DNA of 64,000 bases from Alphaproteobacteria bacterium. Its GTDB lineage: Bacteria; Pseudomonadota; Alphaproteobacteria; Rickettsiales; UBA998. A program made the position numbers and the translations under genes. This document shows positions 25,694 to 35,973 of this stretch, piece by piece. The notes below the pieces were generated by a model. The model did no database searches and was not told the origin of the DNA. It worked only from the letters and a program-made list of their open reading frames with translations. The stretch is from NCBI GenBank assembly GCA_004293935.1, contig RDZH01000014.1, positions 22,237-86,236 of the forward strand. Direction: 5' to 3'. Within the stretch, counting starts at the first letter, position 1. Each line of letters begins with the position of its first letter.

Positions 25694-26809
25694 TTATGCT
25701 GCTTGTGCCAGTTTGAGTTTATCTAAACAGGCAATGACATGATCGCCCATTTCAGATGTGCCAACCAATTTTTTGCCTGCACCCATAATATCTGCCGTGC
25801 GTACTTCATTAAGCACGTGATTGACGGCTTTTTCGATCATAGATGCTGCATGAGGTGCATCAAAAGAGAGGCGCAACATCATCGCAACAGAAAGAATAGT
25901 GGCTAACGGATTGGCTTTATCTTGCCCTGCAATATCAGGAGCAGAGCCGTGAACAGGTTCATAAAGTGCCGCTTGCTTGCCGTTTTCTTGCCGTTCCCCC
26001 AATGATGCAGAAGGGAGCATGCCGAGCGATCCTGTCAACATGGCAGCACAATCAGAGAGAATATCACCAAATAAATTGCCCGTCACCATCACATCAAATT
26101 GCTTTGGATTGCGGACTAATTGCATCGCGGCATTATCGACATACATATGGCTGAGTGCGACATCGGCATATTCTTCCGCGTGAATCGCACAAACGCGATT
26201 ACGCCACATTTCCGTGGTTTCTAAGACATTGGCTTTATCAACCGAGCAAAGGCGACCTAAGCGACCACGCGCCAAGTTAAGTGCAACACGCGCAATACGA
26301 TCCACTTCGGAAGCGCGATAGATCATGGTATTGCGTCCGACCAATTCACCATCTTCCATTTGCACACCACGCGGCGTGCCAAAATAGACATCCCCTGTAA
26401 GTTCGCGGACAATCATCAGATCAAGACCAGATACATATTCAGGCTTCAGGCTTGAGGCATCCACCAACGCTTCAAAGCATAGAGCAGGGCGTAAATTGGC
26501 AAATAATCCCAATTCTTTGCGGATGGCAAGCAAACCACGTTCAGGGCGCACCGAATAATCAAGCCCTTCCCATTGTGGCCCTCCAACTGCACCGAGTAAA
26601 ATAGCGTCTGCTGCATGGGCTTGACGTAATGTTTCTGCGGGGAAGGGCGTGCCAACCGCATCATAGGCACTGCCTCCGATTAAGCCTTCGTCAAAGGTAA
26701 GATCAAACGTGCCATGTGCCACAAACCAATGAAGAACCTTCACAGCTTCGCGCACCACTTCATGACCAATGCCATCGCCCGGCAAAAGAAGAATATGTTT
26801 TTTACTCAT
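25694..26809 (-). CDS. leuB: 3-isopropylmalate dehydrogenase
   Basis: LeuB oxidises and decarboxylates 3-isopropylmalate in leucine synthesis. The 371-residue protein starts [15 protein letters not shown], contains [40 protein letters not shown], and the Mg/NAD region [33 protein letters not shown], then [14 protein letters not shown]. It is 14 bases downstream of leuD. leuA and leuC are not in this window, so the leucine genes are split. Confidence 0.97.
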   Translation of the reverse strand: MSKKHILLLPGDGIGHEVVREAVKVLHWFVAHGTFDLTFDEGLIGGSAYDAVGTPFPAETLRQAHAADAILLGAVGGPQWEGLDYSVRPERGLLAIRKELGLFANLRPALCFEALVDASSLKPEYVSGLDLMIVRELTGDVYFGTPRGVQMEDGELVGRNTMIYRASEVDRIARVALNLARGRLGRLCSVDKANVLETTEMWRNRVCAIHAEEYADVALSHMYVDNAAMQLVRNPKQFDVMVTGNLFGDILSDCAAMLTGSLGMLPSASLGERQENGKQAALYEPVHGSAPDIAGQDKANPLATILSVAMMLRLSFDAPHAASMIEKAVNHVLNEVRTADIMGAGKKLVGTSEMGDHVIACLDKLKLAQAA

Positions 26810-26823
26810 GGCGTATCATCTCC

Positions 26824-27435
26824 TTAGGCGTGATGGGTGTGAAGCCAAGGTGCATCATTCGCTTGGCGTTGTTCAAAGGCACTGATAGCATCAAGATGTG
26901 CTTCCGTCAGCCCAATATCATCGAGTCCCTCCAAAAGACATGTTTTGCGTGCCATATCAAGCTCAAAGCGGATGGTTAATGCTCCGGCTGTAATGGTTTG
27001 ATTGGGGAGATCAATCGCAATTTTTTCACCTGTAGCAGCGTGGGCAGAGAGGCTATCCACATGCGCTTGCGGTAAGGCAATAGGCAAGATACCGTTTTTG
27101 AAGCAATTATTGTAAAAAATATCTGCAAAAGTTGGGGCAATAATGCAACGAATGCCGTAATCTAACAATGCCCATGGTGCATGTTCACGGCTTGATCCAC
27201 ATCCAAAATTATCCCCTGCGACGATGATTTGCGCTTGATCAAACGGCGCACGATGCAAAATGAAATTTTCTATTTTTTTACCCGAGACATCATAGCGCAT
27301 TTCAAAAAACAAGCCTTCCGACAACCCAGTGCGCTTAATCGTTTTCAAAAATTGCTTCGGGATGATCATATCCGTATCAATATTTTGCAGGGTAAGCGGT
27401 GCAGCGATAGCTTCAAGAGTGATAAAAGGTGTCAT
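26824..27435 (-). CDS. leuD: 3-isopropylmalate dehydratase small subunit
   Basis: LeuD forms isopropylmalate isomerase with LeuC. The 203-residue protein has the swivel-domain signature LQNIDTDMIIPKQFLKT, the active-site GDNFGCGSSREHAPWAL near 77-93, and IIAPTFADIFYNNCFKNGILPI. It precedes leuB in the same direction. Its partner leuC is not in the window. Confidence 0.96.
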   Translation of the reverse strand: MTPFITLEAIAAPLTLQNIDTDMIIPKQFLKTIKRTGLSEGLFFEMRYDVSGKKIENFILHRAPFDQAQIIVAGDNFGCGSSREHAPWALLDYGIRCIIAPTFADIFYNNCFKNGILPIALPQAHVDSLSAHAATGEKIAIDLPNQTITAGALTIRFELDMARKTCLLEGLDDIGLTEAHLDAISAFEQRQANDAPWLHTHHA

Positions 27436-27519
27436 AGTTTATGCTGTGATGTAAAAGTTAGATAAAGAAAATAATGTATTTCTTCAAGCTATGCAAGCAT
27501 TTCCTATAGTACGAGGCAT

Positions 27520-28932
27520 TTAAGCACCCATCATGCGTTGAATGCGTTCCACATCTTCACGAAGTTCAGGATCATTATGGATAAAGTCCGTAATACGTTT
27601 GACGGCGTGCATCACTGTTGTATGATCTTTTCCACCAAATTTTCGCCCTATTTCAGGAAGGCTTTTATCCGTCAGGATTTTAGAAAGATACATTGCGACT
27701 TGTCGTGGGCGTGCCACCGACACCGAACGGCGCGGAGAAAACATATCTGATACTTTGACACGATAATAATCAGCAACAAATTTTTGAATATCTTCAATGC
27801 TTACACGGCGATCACAGGAGCGGAGTAAATCTTGCAATAGAATCTGCGTACCCTCGAGAGTGACGGGCATACCAAGCATATCGGCTTGCGCCACAACACG
27901 GGTAAGTGCGCCCTCAAGTTCACGAACATTGCTGGTGATACGGCGTGCCAGAAATTCCAATACATCACGTGGCACAGTGATAGATTGCTGCGCTACCTTC
28001 GATTCAAGAATACCATAGCGTAATTCAAAGCTGGTGGTATGAATATCAGCAACCAATCCCCATGCCAAGCGCGAACGTATGCGCTCTTCAATACCGCTTA
28101 AATCGGTTGGTGAGCGGTCTGCGGAGATAACAAGCTGTTTATTTTGTTCAACCAATGCATTGAAGGTATGGAAGAATTCTTCCTGCGTTGAGTCTTTGCC
28201 ACTGATGAACTGCACATCATCGACCATTAAGACATCAACGGAACGAAATTGCTCTTTGAACGCAAGTGTATCACGGCTTTGTAATGCCTTAATAAACTGA
28301 TACATGAATTGTTCTGCTGAAAGATAGACAACGCGCCGTTGCGGATGGTGCAAGCGAACATGCCATGCAATCGCGTGCATAAGATGCGTTTTGCCAAGAC
28401 CGACACCACCATAGAGAAAGAGTGGATTACATCCGACTAAGGCTTCAGAAGAATCAGCAATACGCTTTGCAGCGGCATAGGCTAATTCATTGGGTTTACC
28501 AACGACAAAACGATCAAAAGTATAACGTGGATCAAGCGATGCCCCCATATCAGGTGCTGCATCTGCTTCAGGTGTGATGACTTCCAACGCAACAGGCGCA
28601 GGAGTAAGAGCGGATGCTGCATCGTTGTTTGGGCGAGCTTGGATAATCAAATCAATCGAGCGAATACGTTCATCTTCTTGAGAGAGCGCGTCAATGAGTG
28701 CCGAACTATAATGATTATGCACCCAATCACGAATAAAGCGCGTAGGTAAAGAAAGGCGGGCGCAATCATCATCAATCATATCAAGCTGAATAGGTTTTAG
28801 CCAGCTACGATAGACATCCTCACCCAATACCACACGCAAGCGCGTGCATACAGCATTCCACAAGGCATCCTCATACCGCATATGAGGCTGTGTGTTCGGG
28901 GAGCTAGTTATGTTTAACGCACCATGTTCCAA
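27520..28932 (-). CDS. dnaA: chromosomal replication initiator protein DnaA
   Basis: DnaA binds origin boxes and opens the chromosome for replication. Domain I is ALWNAVCTRLRVVLGEDVYR. A short variable linker follows, then the AAA+ domain with LDPRYTFDRFVVGKPNELAYAA, Walker A GGVGLGKTHL, Walker B VDVLMVDDVQFI and the arginine-finger region. Domain IV holds VARPRQVAMYLSKILTDKSL and the DNA-binding signature GGKDHTTVMHAVKRI. The start is debatable. A TTG at 28932 has GGAGG seven bases upstream and is preferred. An ATG at 28953 overlaps the upstream gene more and lacks a ribosome binding site; an ATG at 28881 lies next to domain I. The 5' end overlaps the rhodanese gene. Confidence 0.95.
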   Translation of the reverse strand: MEHGALNITSSPNTQPHMRYEDALWNAVCTRLRVVLGEDVYRSWLKPIQLDMIDDDCARLSLPTRFIRDWVHNHYSSALIDALSQEDERIRSIDLIIQARPNNDAASALTPAPVALEVITPEADAAPDMGASLDPRYTFDRFVVGKPNELAYAAAKRIADSSEALVGCNPLFLYGGVGLGKTHLMHAIAWHVRLHHPQRRVVYLSAEQFMYQFIKALQSRDTLAFKEQFRSVDVLMVDDVQFISGKDSTQEEFFHTFNALVEQNKQLVISADRSPTDLSGIEERIRSRLAWGLVADIHTTSFELRYGILESKVAQQSITVPRDVLEFLARRITSNVRELEGALTRVVAQADMLGMPVTLEGTQILLQDLLRSCDRRVSIEDIQKFVADYYRVKVSDMFSPRRSVSVARPRQVAMYLSKILTDKSLPEIGRKFGGKDHTTVMHAVKRITDFIHNDPELREDVERIQRMMGA

Positions 28933-29363
28933 GGTAGTCCCTCCGCTTTCCATCCATTGATTGTTCCACGCAGACCTGCACTATCTTCGATTCCTTCAAA
29001 ACCATGCGCAATATTATAGGCATGGTGGTATCCCATTTCAGTTGCTAATGCCGCAGCACGCGCCGAACGCCCACCGATTTTGCATAAGAAAAAAAGGGGC
29101 ATATCTTTATCGGGTACGTGATGCGCAAGTTGCGTTGCAAAATCAGGATTGCTCACGCCATTATCAAACAATAAGGATAATAAGATATTGGTGCTTTGGG
29201 CATCCGATGTATCGACTACGCCTACGGAAGACCATTCTTTTGGTGTACGCACATCAATGAGTGCGCACACATGATGCTTCATGAACTGCCATGCATCATC
29301 TGCACGCACATCACCTGCATAGGGAAGAGATTCGGCTGTGTTGAGTGTAGAAATATGGGTCAT
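28914..29363 (-). CDS. rhodanese-like domain protein
   Basis: A 149-residue single rhodanese domain with ALIDVRTPKEW near 34-44, and the active-site loop LCKIGGRSARAAALATEMGY whose Cys would carry the persulfide, then YNIAHGFEG. Such proteins transfer sulfur in the cytoplasm. Its stop lies inside the dnaA start region, so translation of dnaA may be coupled to it. Rhodanese genes are not usual between rpsT and dnaA, which are often direct neighbours in alphaproteobacteria. Confidence 0.9.
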   Translation of the reverse strand: MTHISTLNTAESLPYAGDVRADDAWQFMKHHVCALIDVRTPKEWSSVGVVDTSDAQSTNILLSLLFDNGVSNPDFATQLAHHVPDKDMPLFFLCKIGGRSARAAALATEMGYHHAYNIAHGFEGIEDSAGLRGTINGWKAEGLPWNMVR

Positions 29364-29432
29364 ACAAGCAAAGGAAAGCCCCTCCCAAAAAGATAGGATG
29401 ATGGTTCGTAGTGTTGCGATAGTGGCATGTCG

Positions 29433-29456
29433 TGACGCACATTAGATCGTGCGTCA
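29433..29456. promoter_or_regulatory. perfect hairpin downstream of rpsT
   Basis: TGACGCAC (29433-29440) and GTGCGTCA (29449-29456) form an eight-pair stem with an eight-base loop, between rpsT and the rhodanese gene on the minus strand. There is no T-run after it, so it may be an attenuator or processing site rather than a full terminator. Confidence 0.5.
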
Positions 29457-29473
29457 AGGCATCACAGCGTCAT

Positions 29474-29740
29474 TTAGGAGGCTAGTTTTTTTACGCTAGC
29501 AGCAAGACGGCTAATTTGACGTGATGCAGTGTTCAATTTCAGAACACCTTTGGTTACGCCACGGCGGATTTCAGGCTCAGCATGTTTGAATGCTTCGGTA
29601 GCCAACGCATAATCACCTTGCGCAATGGCAGCTTCAACATTTTTGATGAACGTACGCACACGACTGCGGCGCGCACGATTGACGGCAGTTACGCGTTCAG
29701 TTTGGCGGATACGTTTTTTTGCTGATTTATGATGTGCCAT
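29474..29740 (-). CDS. rpsT: 30S ribosomal protein S20
   Basis: The 88-residue basic protein begins [20 protein letters not shown], continues [18 protein letters not shown] and ends with the S20 helix [17 protein letters not shown]. It binds 16S rRNA. It lies between mutM and the rhodanese/dnaA pair, close to the common alphaproteobacterial order mutM-rpsT-dnaA. Confidence 0.98.
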   Translation of the reverse strand: MAHHKSAKKRIRQTERVTAVNRARRSRVRTFIKNVEAAIAQGDYALATEAFKHAEPEIRRGVTKGVLKLNTASRQISRLAASVKKLAS

Positions 29741-29872
29741 AGAAAAACTCTTTTTTTGTTATCTTTTAAGTTAGTGAATAATGCATGATTAGTGCAAACG
29801 TGGTGCGCAAATCGGTACATAAAGTACTCTGCATTGCGCGTTACGTCAAGTATGAAAATGTCTTATGCCACA

Positions 29873-29881
29873 TGTGGATAA
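29873..29881 (-). promoter_or_regulatory. consensus DnaA box
   Basis: TGTGGATAA, the exact complement of TTATCCACA, lies in the 222-base AT-rich gap between rpsT and mutM. One perfect box close to dnaA may reflect autoregulation or part of an origin. I see no cluster of boxes here, so an origin is not claimed. Confidence 0.45.
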
Positions 29882-29962
29882 GTTTTGCAACCTTTTTATT
29901 TTCCTTTCTTTTTTCATGTATCATCTTAGAAATTTTCTCTTGATTTATGATTATTCAATATC

Positions 29963-30793
29963 TTATGAAGCTGGTTCAGCTTGGCAGGAAGGGCAAAAAA
30001 AAGTTGATCTTCCTGCGTGGGTGATGTTCTGAATCGTATCATTGCAGGTGAAACATGCTTGCCCTTCACGCCCATAGACTTGAAATTTATGTTGAAAATA
30101 TCCTGTTGTTCCCAGTGCGTTTTTATAGTTGCGCAACGTAGATCCACCTGACGCAAGTGCCTCGTGTAATACGCTACGAAAGCAGGCGCGAAGCATTTCA
30201 GCTTTGTCTATGCAGGCATAAGCGGGGGTGTTGGGATGAATGCGTGCGCGAAATAGCGTCTCAGAGGCATAAATATTGCCGATACCAACAATGATACGAG
30301 CATCCATGAGCCATATTTTTATGGGGCGTGTACTATGGCGCATATGCTGCTGCATATAGGCAATGCTGCATTCATCTTCGAGCGGTTCTACTCCGAGTGA
30401 GGCAATCATTGGGTGGGTGTGCCACTGATCGCGATCCGTGAGCAAGATAAAACCAAAACGGCGTGGATCATGATAGACGACATCCATGCCGCCCTCCATC
30501 TGCCATATCATATGATCATGCTTATGGCGGTTGGCTAAGGCATTATGCCCCACTGTAAAGCTACCCGACATACCTAAATGCGCAATGATGTGATGCGATC
30601 CGCAGGGCATAAGGATGTATTTGGCGCGACGCTGCACATCCTCGATGATCGTGCCTTCCAGCGATGCTGCAAGATGCTCAGGGAAAGGGTAACGTAGATT
30701 TTCACGAAAAAGCACTACGCGTTCCACCCTCTTGCCTGCAATCGCGCTACGCAATCCAGTACATAAGGTCTGCACTTCGGGAAGCTCAGGCAT
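29963..30793 (-). CDS. mutM: formamidopyrimidine-DNA glycosylase
   Basis: MutM excises oxidised purines. The 276-residue protein starts with the catalytic PELPEVQTL (Pro2 after Met removal, Glu3), contains the beta-clamp Lys in RRAKYILMP, and has GIGNIYASETLFRARIHP near 180. A C-terminal zinc finger (CFTCNDTIQ...STFFCPSCQ) gives two CxxC pairs. It stops with the zinc finger intact. It is 12 bases from pyrG's stop on the same strand. Confidence 0.97.
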   Translation of the reverse strand: MPELPEVQTLCTGLRSAIAGKRVERVVLFRENLRYPFPEHLAASLEGTIIEDVQRRAKYILMPCGSHHIIAHLGMSGSFTVGHNALANRHKHDHMIWQMEGGMDVVYHDPRRFGFILLTDRDQWHTHPMIASLGVEPLEDECSIAYMQQHMRHSTRPIKIWLMDARIIVGIGNIYASETLFRARIHPNTPAYACIDKAEMLRACFRSVLHEALASGGSTLRNYKNALGTTGYFQHKFQVYGREGQACFTCNDTIQNITHAGRSTFFCPSCQAEPAS

Positions 30794-30804
30794 GGCGGTT
30801 GTTT

Positions 30805-32481
<1,677 letters not shown>

Positions 32482-32982
32482 TTAGGGTTTTGGTGTTTCT
32501 GGAGTTTTTGGTGCATCGGTTGGTGCAGGAACATCCGTAGGCGTATCTATGGTGCTTGGCACTTCAGCGTTTGGCACGTCAGCAGGGGGAGGCGATATTG
32601 CGGGGGCGGGTGTGGATTCTGTCGTAGGGGTTTCTACGGCAGGTGTAGCTTCCTGTGCAGGACTGTTCACATCTGGTGGCGTAACGCCATCTTTCGGCAC
32701 ACTGATGGTTTTGGTTTCTTCGGCAATCTCATCAATCAAGGTGCTGGAGCTGTTTTGTGCAGATACTATATTGAGCAGCAAGCAATTCACAAAGAATAAG
32801 GCTGCGATAATCGATGTGGTACGCGTTAAAAAATTGGCCTGCCCGCGTGCAGAAAAAAGCCCTGATCCGCCACTTGATCCGCCTAAACCTAAGCCATCAC
32901 TGTCGCTACGTTGCAGAAGGACAAATCCTGCCAATAATAAGGATAGGATAATTTGCACCACTAATAAAATTGTACTTATCAT
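32482..32982 (-). CDS. secG: preprotein translocase subunit SecG with a Pro/Thr-rich tail
   Basis: SecG assists SecYE in protein export. The two membrane helices are ILLVVQIILSLLLAGFVLLQ and TTSIIAALFFVNCLLLNIV, joined by the family's Gly/Ser loop (GLGLGGSSGGSGLFSARGQANFLTR). After residue 90 comes a tail of about 75 residues rich in Pro, Thr, Ala and Val, low in complexity, as in some alphaproteobacteria. The start at 32982 is chosen because the first helix begins there; the longer frame overlaps tpiA. No clear ribosome binding site is seen. Confidence 0.93.
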   Translation of the reverse strand: MISTILLVVQIILSLLLAGFVLLQRSDSDGLGLGGSSGGSGLFSARGQANFLTRTTSIIAALFFVNCLLLNIVSAQNSSSTLIDEIAEETKTISVPKDGVTPPDVNSPAQEATPAVETPTTESTPAPAISPPPADVPNAEVPSTIDTPTDVPAPTDAPKTPETPKP

Positions 32983-33008
32983 AGAAGGAATACACCATAT
33001 ACGTAAAT

Positions 33009-33761
33009 TTATGAATAAGTGATGTCTATAGCAGCTTTCATGATCTCTGTCCATTCGTGAAGTTGTGTTGATGCTAAACCGACTAACACGCCATCCACAG
33101 AACTAAGATTGAGAATTTCACTACTGTTACATCCACGCACTGATCCACCATATAATACAGATGGCGCAAGAATGCCACGATTTTTCACATGATAACGAAT
33201 AATTGTGCATACTTCGTCTATTTCTTCCATATGCGGGGTGCGTCCTGCCCCGATTGCCCACATGGGTTCATAGGCAATGAGTAGGGTATTGCGTTCACCA
33301 ATGAGTGATAAAATATGGTCTAATTGCTGCGTGATGATGTCTAAATAACGCCCGTCATGCCGTTGTTGCGCGCTCTCCCCAACGCAAAGAATCGGTTGCA
33401 TTCCCGCCTCAATGGCAGCACGGGCTTTGCGTCCGATGAGCGTATCACCTTCATGATGCATGGTGCGGCGTTCGGAGTGACCCACAATCACATAGCGACA
33501 TCCCGCCTCACGCAACATATAGGGGCTGAGATCGCCTGTAAACGCGCCTTTTGCTTCATAATGACAATCCTGCGCCCCTAGCACGACAGGGCTTTTTTGG
33601 GTGATGGCTGCAAGATCAGTGAGCCAAATGGCAGGAGGGCAATGAATGACAGTGATGCGATCATCCTGCGGCATGGCGCGCACAGCAAGGGTGATGGCAC
33701 TCATATGCCTGCGGGCATAGGCACGATCACCGATCATTTTCCAATTTCCTACTAGATACAT
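33009..33761 (-). CDS. tpiA: triosephosphate isomerase
   Basis: TpiA interconverts glyceraldehyde-3-phosphate and dihydroxyacetone phosphate. The 250-residue barrel has VGNWKM (catalytic Lys), YVIVGHSERR (catalytic His), LIAYEPMWAIGAG (catalytic Glu) and the phosphate loops LYGGSVRGCN and DGVLVGLAS. It heads the tpiA-secG-pyrG run. The class I aldolase at 57130-58059 supplies its substrates. Confidence 0.98.
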   Translation of the reverse strand: MYLVGNWKMIGDRAYARRHMSAITLAVRAMPQDDRITVIHCPPAIWLTDLAAITQKSPVVLGAQDCHYEAKGAFTGDLSPYMLREAGCRYVIVGHSERRTMHHEGDTLIGRKARAAIEAGMQPILCVGESAQQRHDGRYLDIITQQLDHILSLIGERNTLLIAYEPMWAIGAGRTPHMEEIDEVCTIIRYHVKNRGILAPSVLYGGSVRGCNSSEILNLSSVDGVLVGLASTQLHEWTEIMKAAIDITYS

Positions 33762-33957
33762 AATGTCCTATTGTGGCGTGGTGTGACTATCATTATGATC
33801 CATGAGTATATCGTGTACGCTCATGATTAGATACAAAAAGATGCATTTATGCGCTGTGATAAACTATTGTTTTATTGTAAAGACGCTATAAGTCGACAAA
33901 CTTCGCAAAAAATGCATAAAACACTTGAATAACGTGTATAATACGCATAAAACCGCA

Positions 33958-34007
33958 TATACTCATCGCACATGAAAGACTCAACTCCTTCAAGTGAAAT
34001 GGGTATA
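33958..34007 (-). repeat. double-hairpin MITE-like repeat, copy E (internally deleted)
   Basis: Read on the minus strand: TATACCCATTTCACTTGAAGG, AGTTGAGTC, then directly TTCATGTGCGATGAGTATA. Both ends of the element and the TA flanks are kept, while about 70 middle bases are lost. It lies 43 bases upstream of the ppiD start. Confidence 0.85.
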
Positions 34008-34050
34008 TATAGATAATATTCGCCCATTTGATGATGTAAGGAACATAACG

Positions 34051-35973
34051 ATGCTCACGACCATGCGCAAACTCAGTCAAGGCTTTGTTGCAAAATTGCT
34101 ACTTTGTGTATTGGTAGCAAGTTTTGCTTTGTGGGGGATTGGAGATATTTTTACATCAAATGCACCACGTATGGTGGCTAAGATCGGAGAAGAAGATATT
34201 GAGGAGCAGGTATATCTTGCGGCATTGAGGCAGTTGCGCGTCAATTTGGGGCAATATTTTACCCCTGAGATGGTGAAGCAGCTTGATTTGCTCAATGTCA
34301 CCCTTGAAAATCTGGTGCGCGACTCTTTGATAGAGCAGGAATCCCAAGCATTGCATGTGCGTGTGAGTGATGAATTATTAAAAGAAGTGCTAGCAAAAGA
34401 TAAGCAATTCCATAATGATAAGAATGTTTTTGATCGTGAGATATTTCAACGTCGTCTTCAGCAAATAGGGATGAATGAGCATGATTTTTTGGATCATATA
34501 CGCCGTTCTGTGCAGCATAAGATGATCCAAGATACCATCACGCCCTATGCGATTGTGCCACATGCATTGATTGCGCAGATGAGCGATCTGGAGACGCAAC
34601 AGCGCGAAGTCTTAGTCTTTACGCTTGATCCTAAGCAATTTGAGACTACTCCGCCTATTGAAGAAGGCGTGGTGCGCCAATATTATGAACAGCATAAAGA
34701 TCGCTATGTCGCACCAGAATATCGTCGTTTTGCTTATGTCGTGCTTAATCGTGAACAACTAAGCAAGCGTGTCAACATTAGCGAGGAAGAACTCAGTGCA
34801 TCCTATATTGACTATGCCCAAAAAACCAAAGTGCCTGAACAACGCACGGTCATTCAGCTATTATATCCAAGCAAAGATTTAGCGGAGCAAGCCTATGCAA
34901 AAGCGCGTACAGGGCAATCTTTTGAACAGATTCGTGAGATGTTGCCGATGGCTGCTTCTGAATCTATTGAGCTTGGTACGATCACGAAGGAGCAATTACC
35001 CTCTGCCTCGGATGTTATTTTTGCTCTTGCAAAAGGTGGCGTGAGTGCGCCTGTGCAAACAGATTTTGGCTGGCATATTTTTAAGGTGACGGATATTGTG
35101 CCTTCCCATACAGCTCCCTTTGATGAAGTGAAGCAAAAGTTGAAAGAGGAATTAGTACGTAAAAAAGTTGACAAAGCATGGAATGCGACCATAGAAAAAA
35201 TGGAAGATATTCATGCGTCGGGTGCAAAACTTGCAGATATTGCGTCCGTGTTGCAACTGGATGTGCAAGAACAAGGTTTGGTGGATGCACAAGGGCGTGC
35301 AGCCGATGCGCAGCCTAGGCTTGACTCTGAAAAATATCAAGAATTGTTGCGCGTAGCCTTTATGCTTAAGCCTGATGCATTATCTGAAGTGACACAGATT
35401 TCTAATGGTGAATATATTGTGGTGCATCTGCACGAGATTATGCCACAACGCCAACGTGCCATCGAAGAAGTGCGCGGGCAAGTGACCAAGGATTGGCAAG
35501 AAGATGAACAAAAGCAAGCATTGCAGCGTTCTATCACGGAGTTGGAACAAAAACTCACTGCAATGATGCCTACGGTTGCCGCTGAAGAAGTGCAGGACAT
35601 GCTTGCTGCTCAAGCAATCACCACCACAGCATTGTATCAATTTTCGCGCCTTGGGGTAGAAAGCAAAGAGAATCCGCTTGCCGTAGAAGAGTGGAAGCCT
35701 GATTTTACCGCACGTTTGTTTGCCGCAACGCACGCGCCAACGGTTTTGCCTTTCTATGTCGATCGCTCGGGTAAGATTGTTGGTGGGGTCTATCAACGTG
35801 CCGTGTCGCATACGCAGGAGGAGCGCGATAATCATCATAAAACCGTGCAGGCGCGCCTAGAGAAATCTTATGAGCATGAGGTGATGCAACAATATGTAGA
35901 ATTACTGCGCACTCATTTCCCTGTGCAATATTATCCTGAGATTATGAATCGTGTCAAGGATCAGTTCCAATGA
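34051..35973 (+). CDS. PpiD-type membrane-anchored peptidyl-prolyl isomerase
   Basis: The 640-residue protein has an N-terminal anchor helix (FVAKLLLCVLVASFALWGIGDIF) and a SurA-like chaperone segment (GEEDIEEQVYLAALRQLRVN). A parvulin domain at about residues 265-365 follows (AASESIELGTITKEQLPSA, GGVSAPVQTDFGWHIFKVTDI), then a long C-terminal part. It helps outer-membrane or periplasmic proteins fold. AAGGAA nine bases before 34051 fixes the start. The stop overlaps trpE by four bases. In many alphaproteobacteria the same gene heads the trpEGDC run. Confidence 0.9.
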   Translation: MLTTMRKLSQGFVAKLLLCVLVASFALWGIGDIFTSNAPRMVAKIGEEDIEEQVYLAALRQLRVNLGQYFTPEMVKQLDLLNVTLENLVRDSLIEQESQALHVRVSDELLKEVLAKDKQFHNDKNVFDREIFQRRLQQIGMNEHDFLDHIRRSVQHKMIQDTITPYAIVPHALIAQMSDLETQQREVLVFTLDPKQFETTPPIEEGVVRQYYEQHKDRYVAPEYRRFAYVVLNREQLSKRVNISEEELSASYIDYAQKTKVPEQRTVIQLLYPSKDLAEQAYAKARTGQSFEQIREMLPMAASESIELGTITKEQLPSASDVIFALAKGGVSAPVQTDFGWHIFKVTDIVPSHTAPFDEVKQKLKEELVRKKVDKAWNATIEKMEDIHASGAKLADIASVLQLDVQEQGLVDAQGRAADAQPRLDSEKYQELLRVAFMLKPDALSEVTQISNGEYIVVHLHEIMPQRQRAIEEVRGQVTKDWQEDEQKQALQRSITELEQKLTAMMPTVAAEEVQDMLAAQAITTTALYQFSRLGVESKENPLAVEEWKPDFTARLFAATHAPTVLPFYVDRSGKIVGGVYQRAVSHTQEERDNHHKTVQARLEKSYEHEVMQQYVELLRTHFPVQYYPEIMNRVKDQFQ

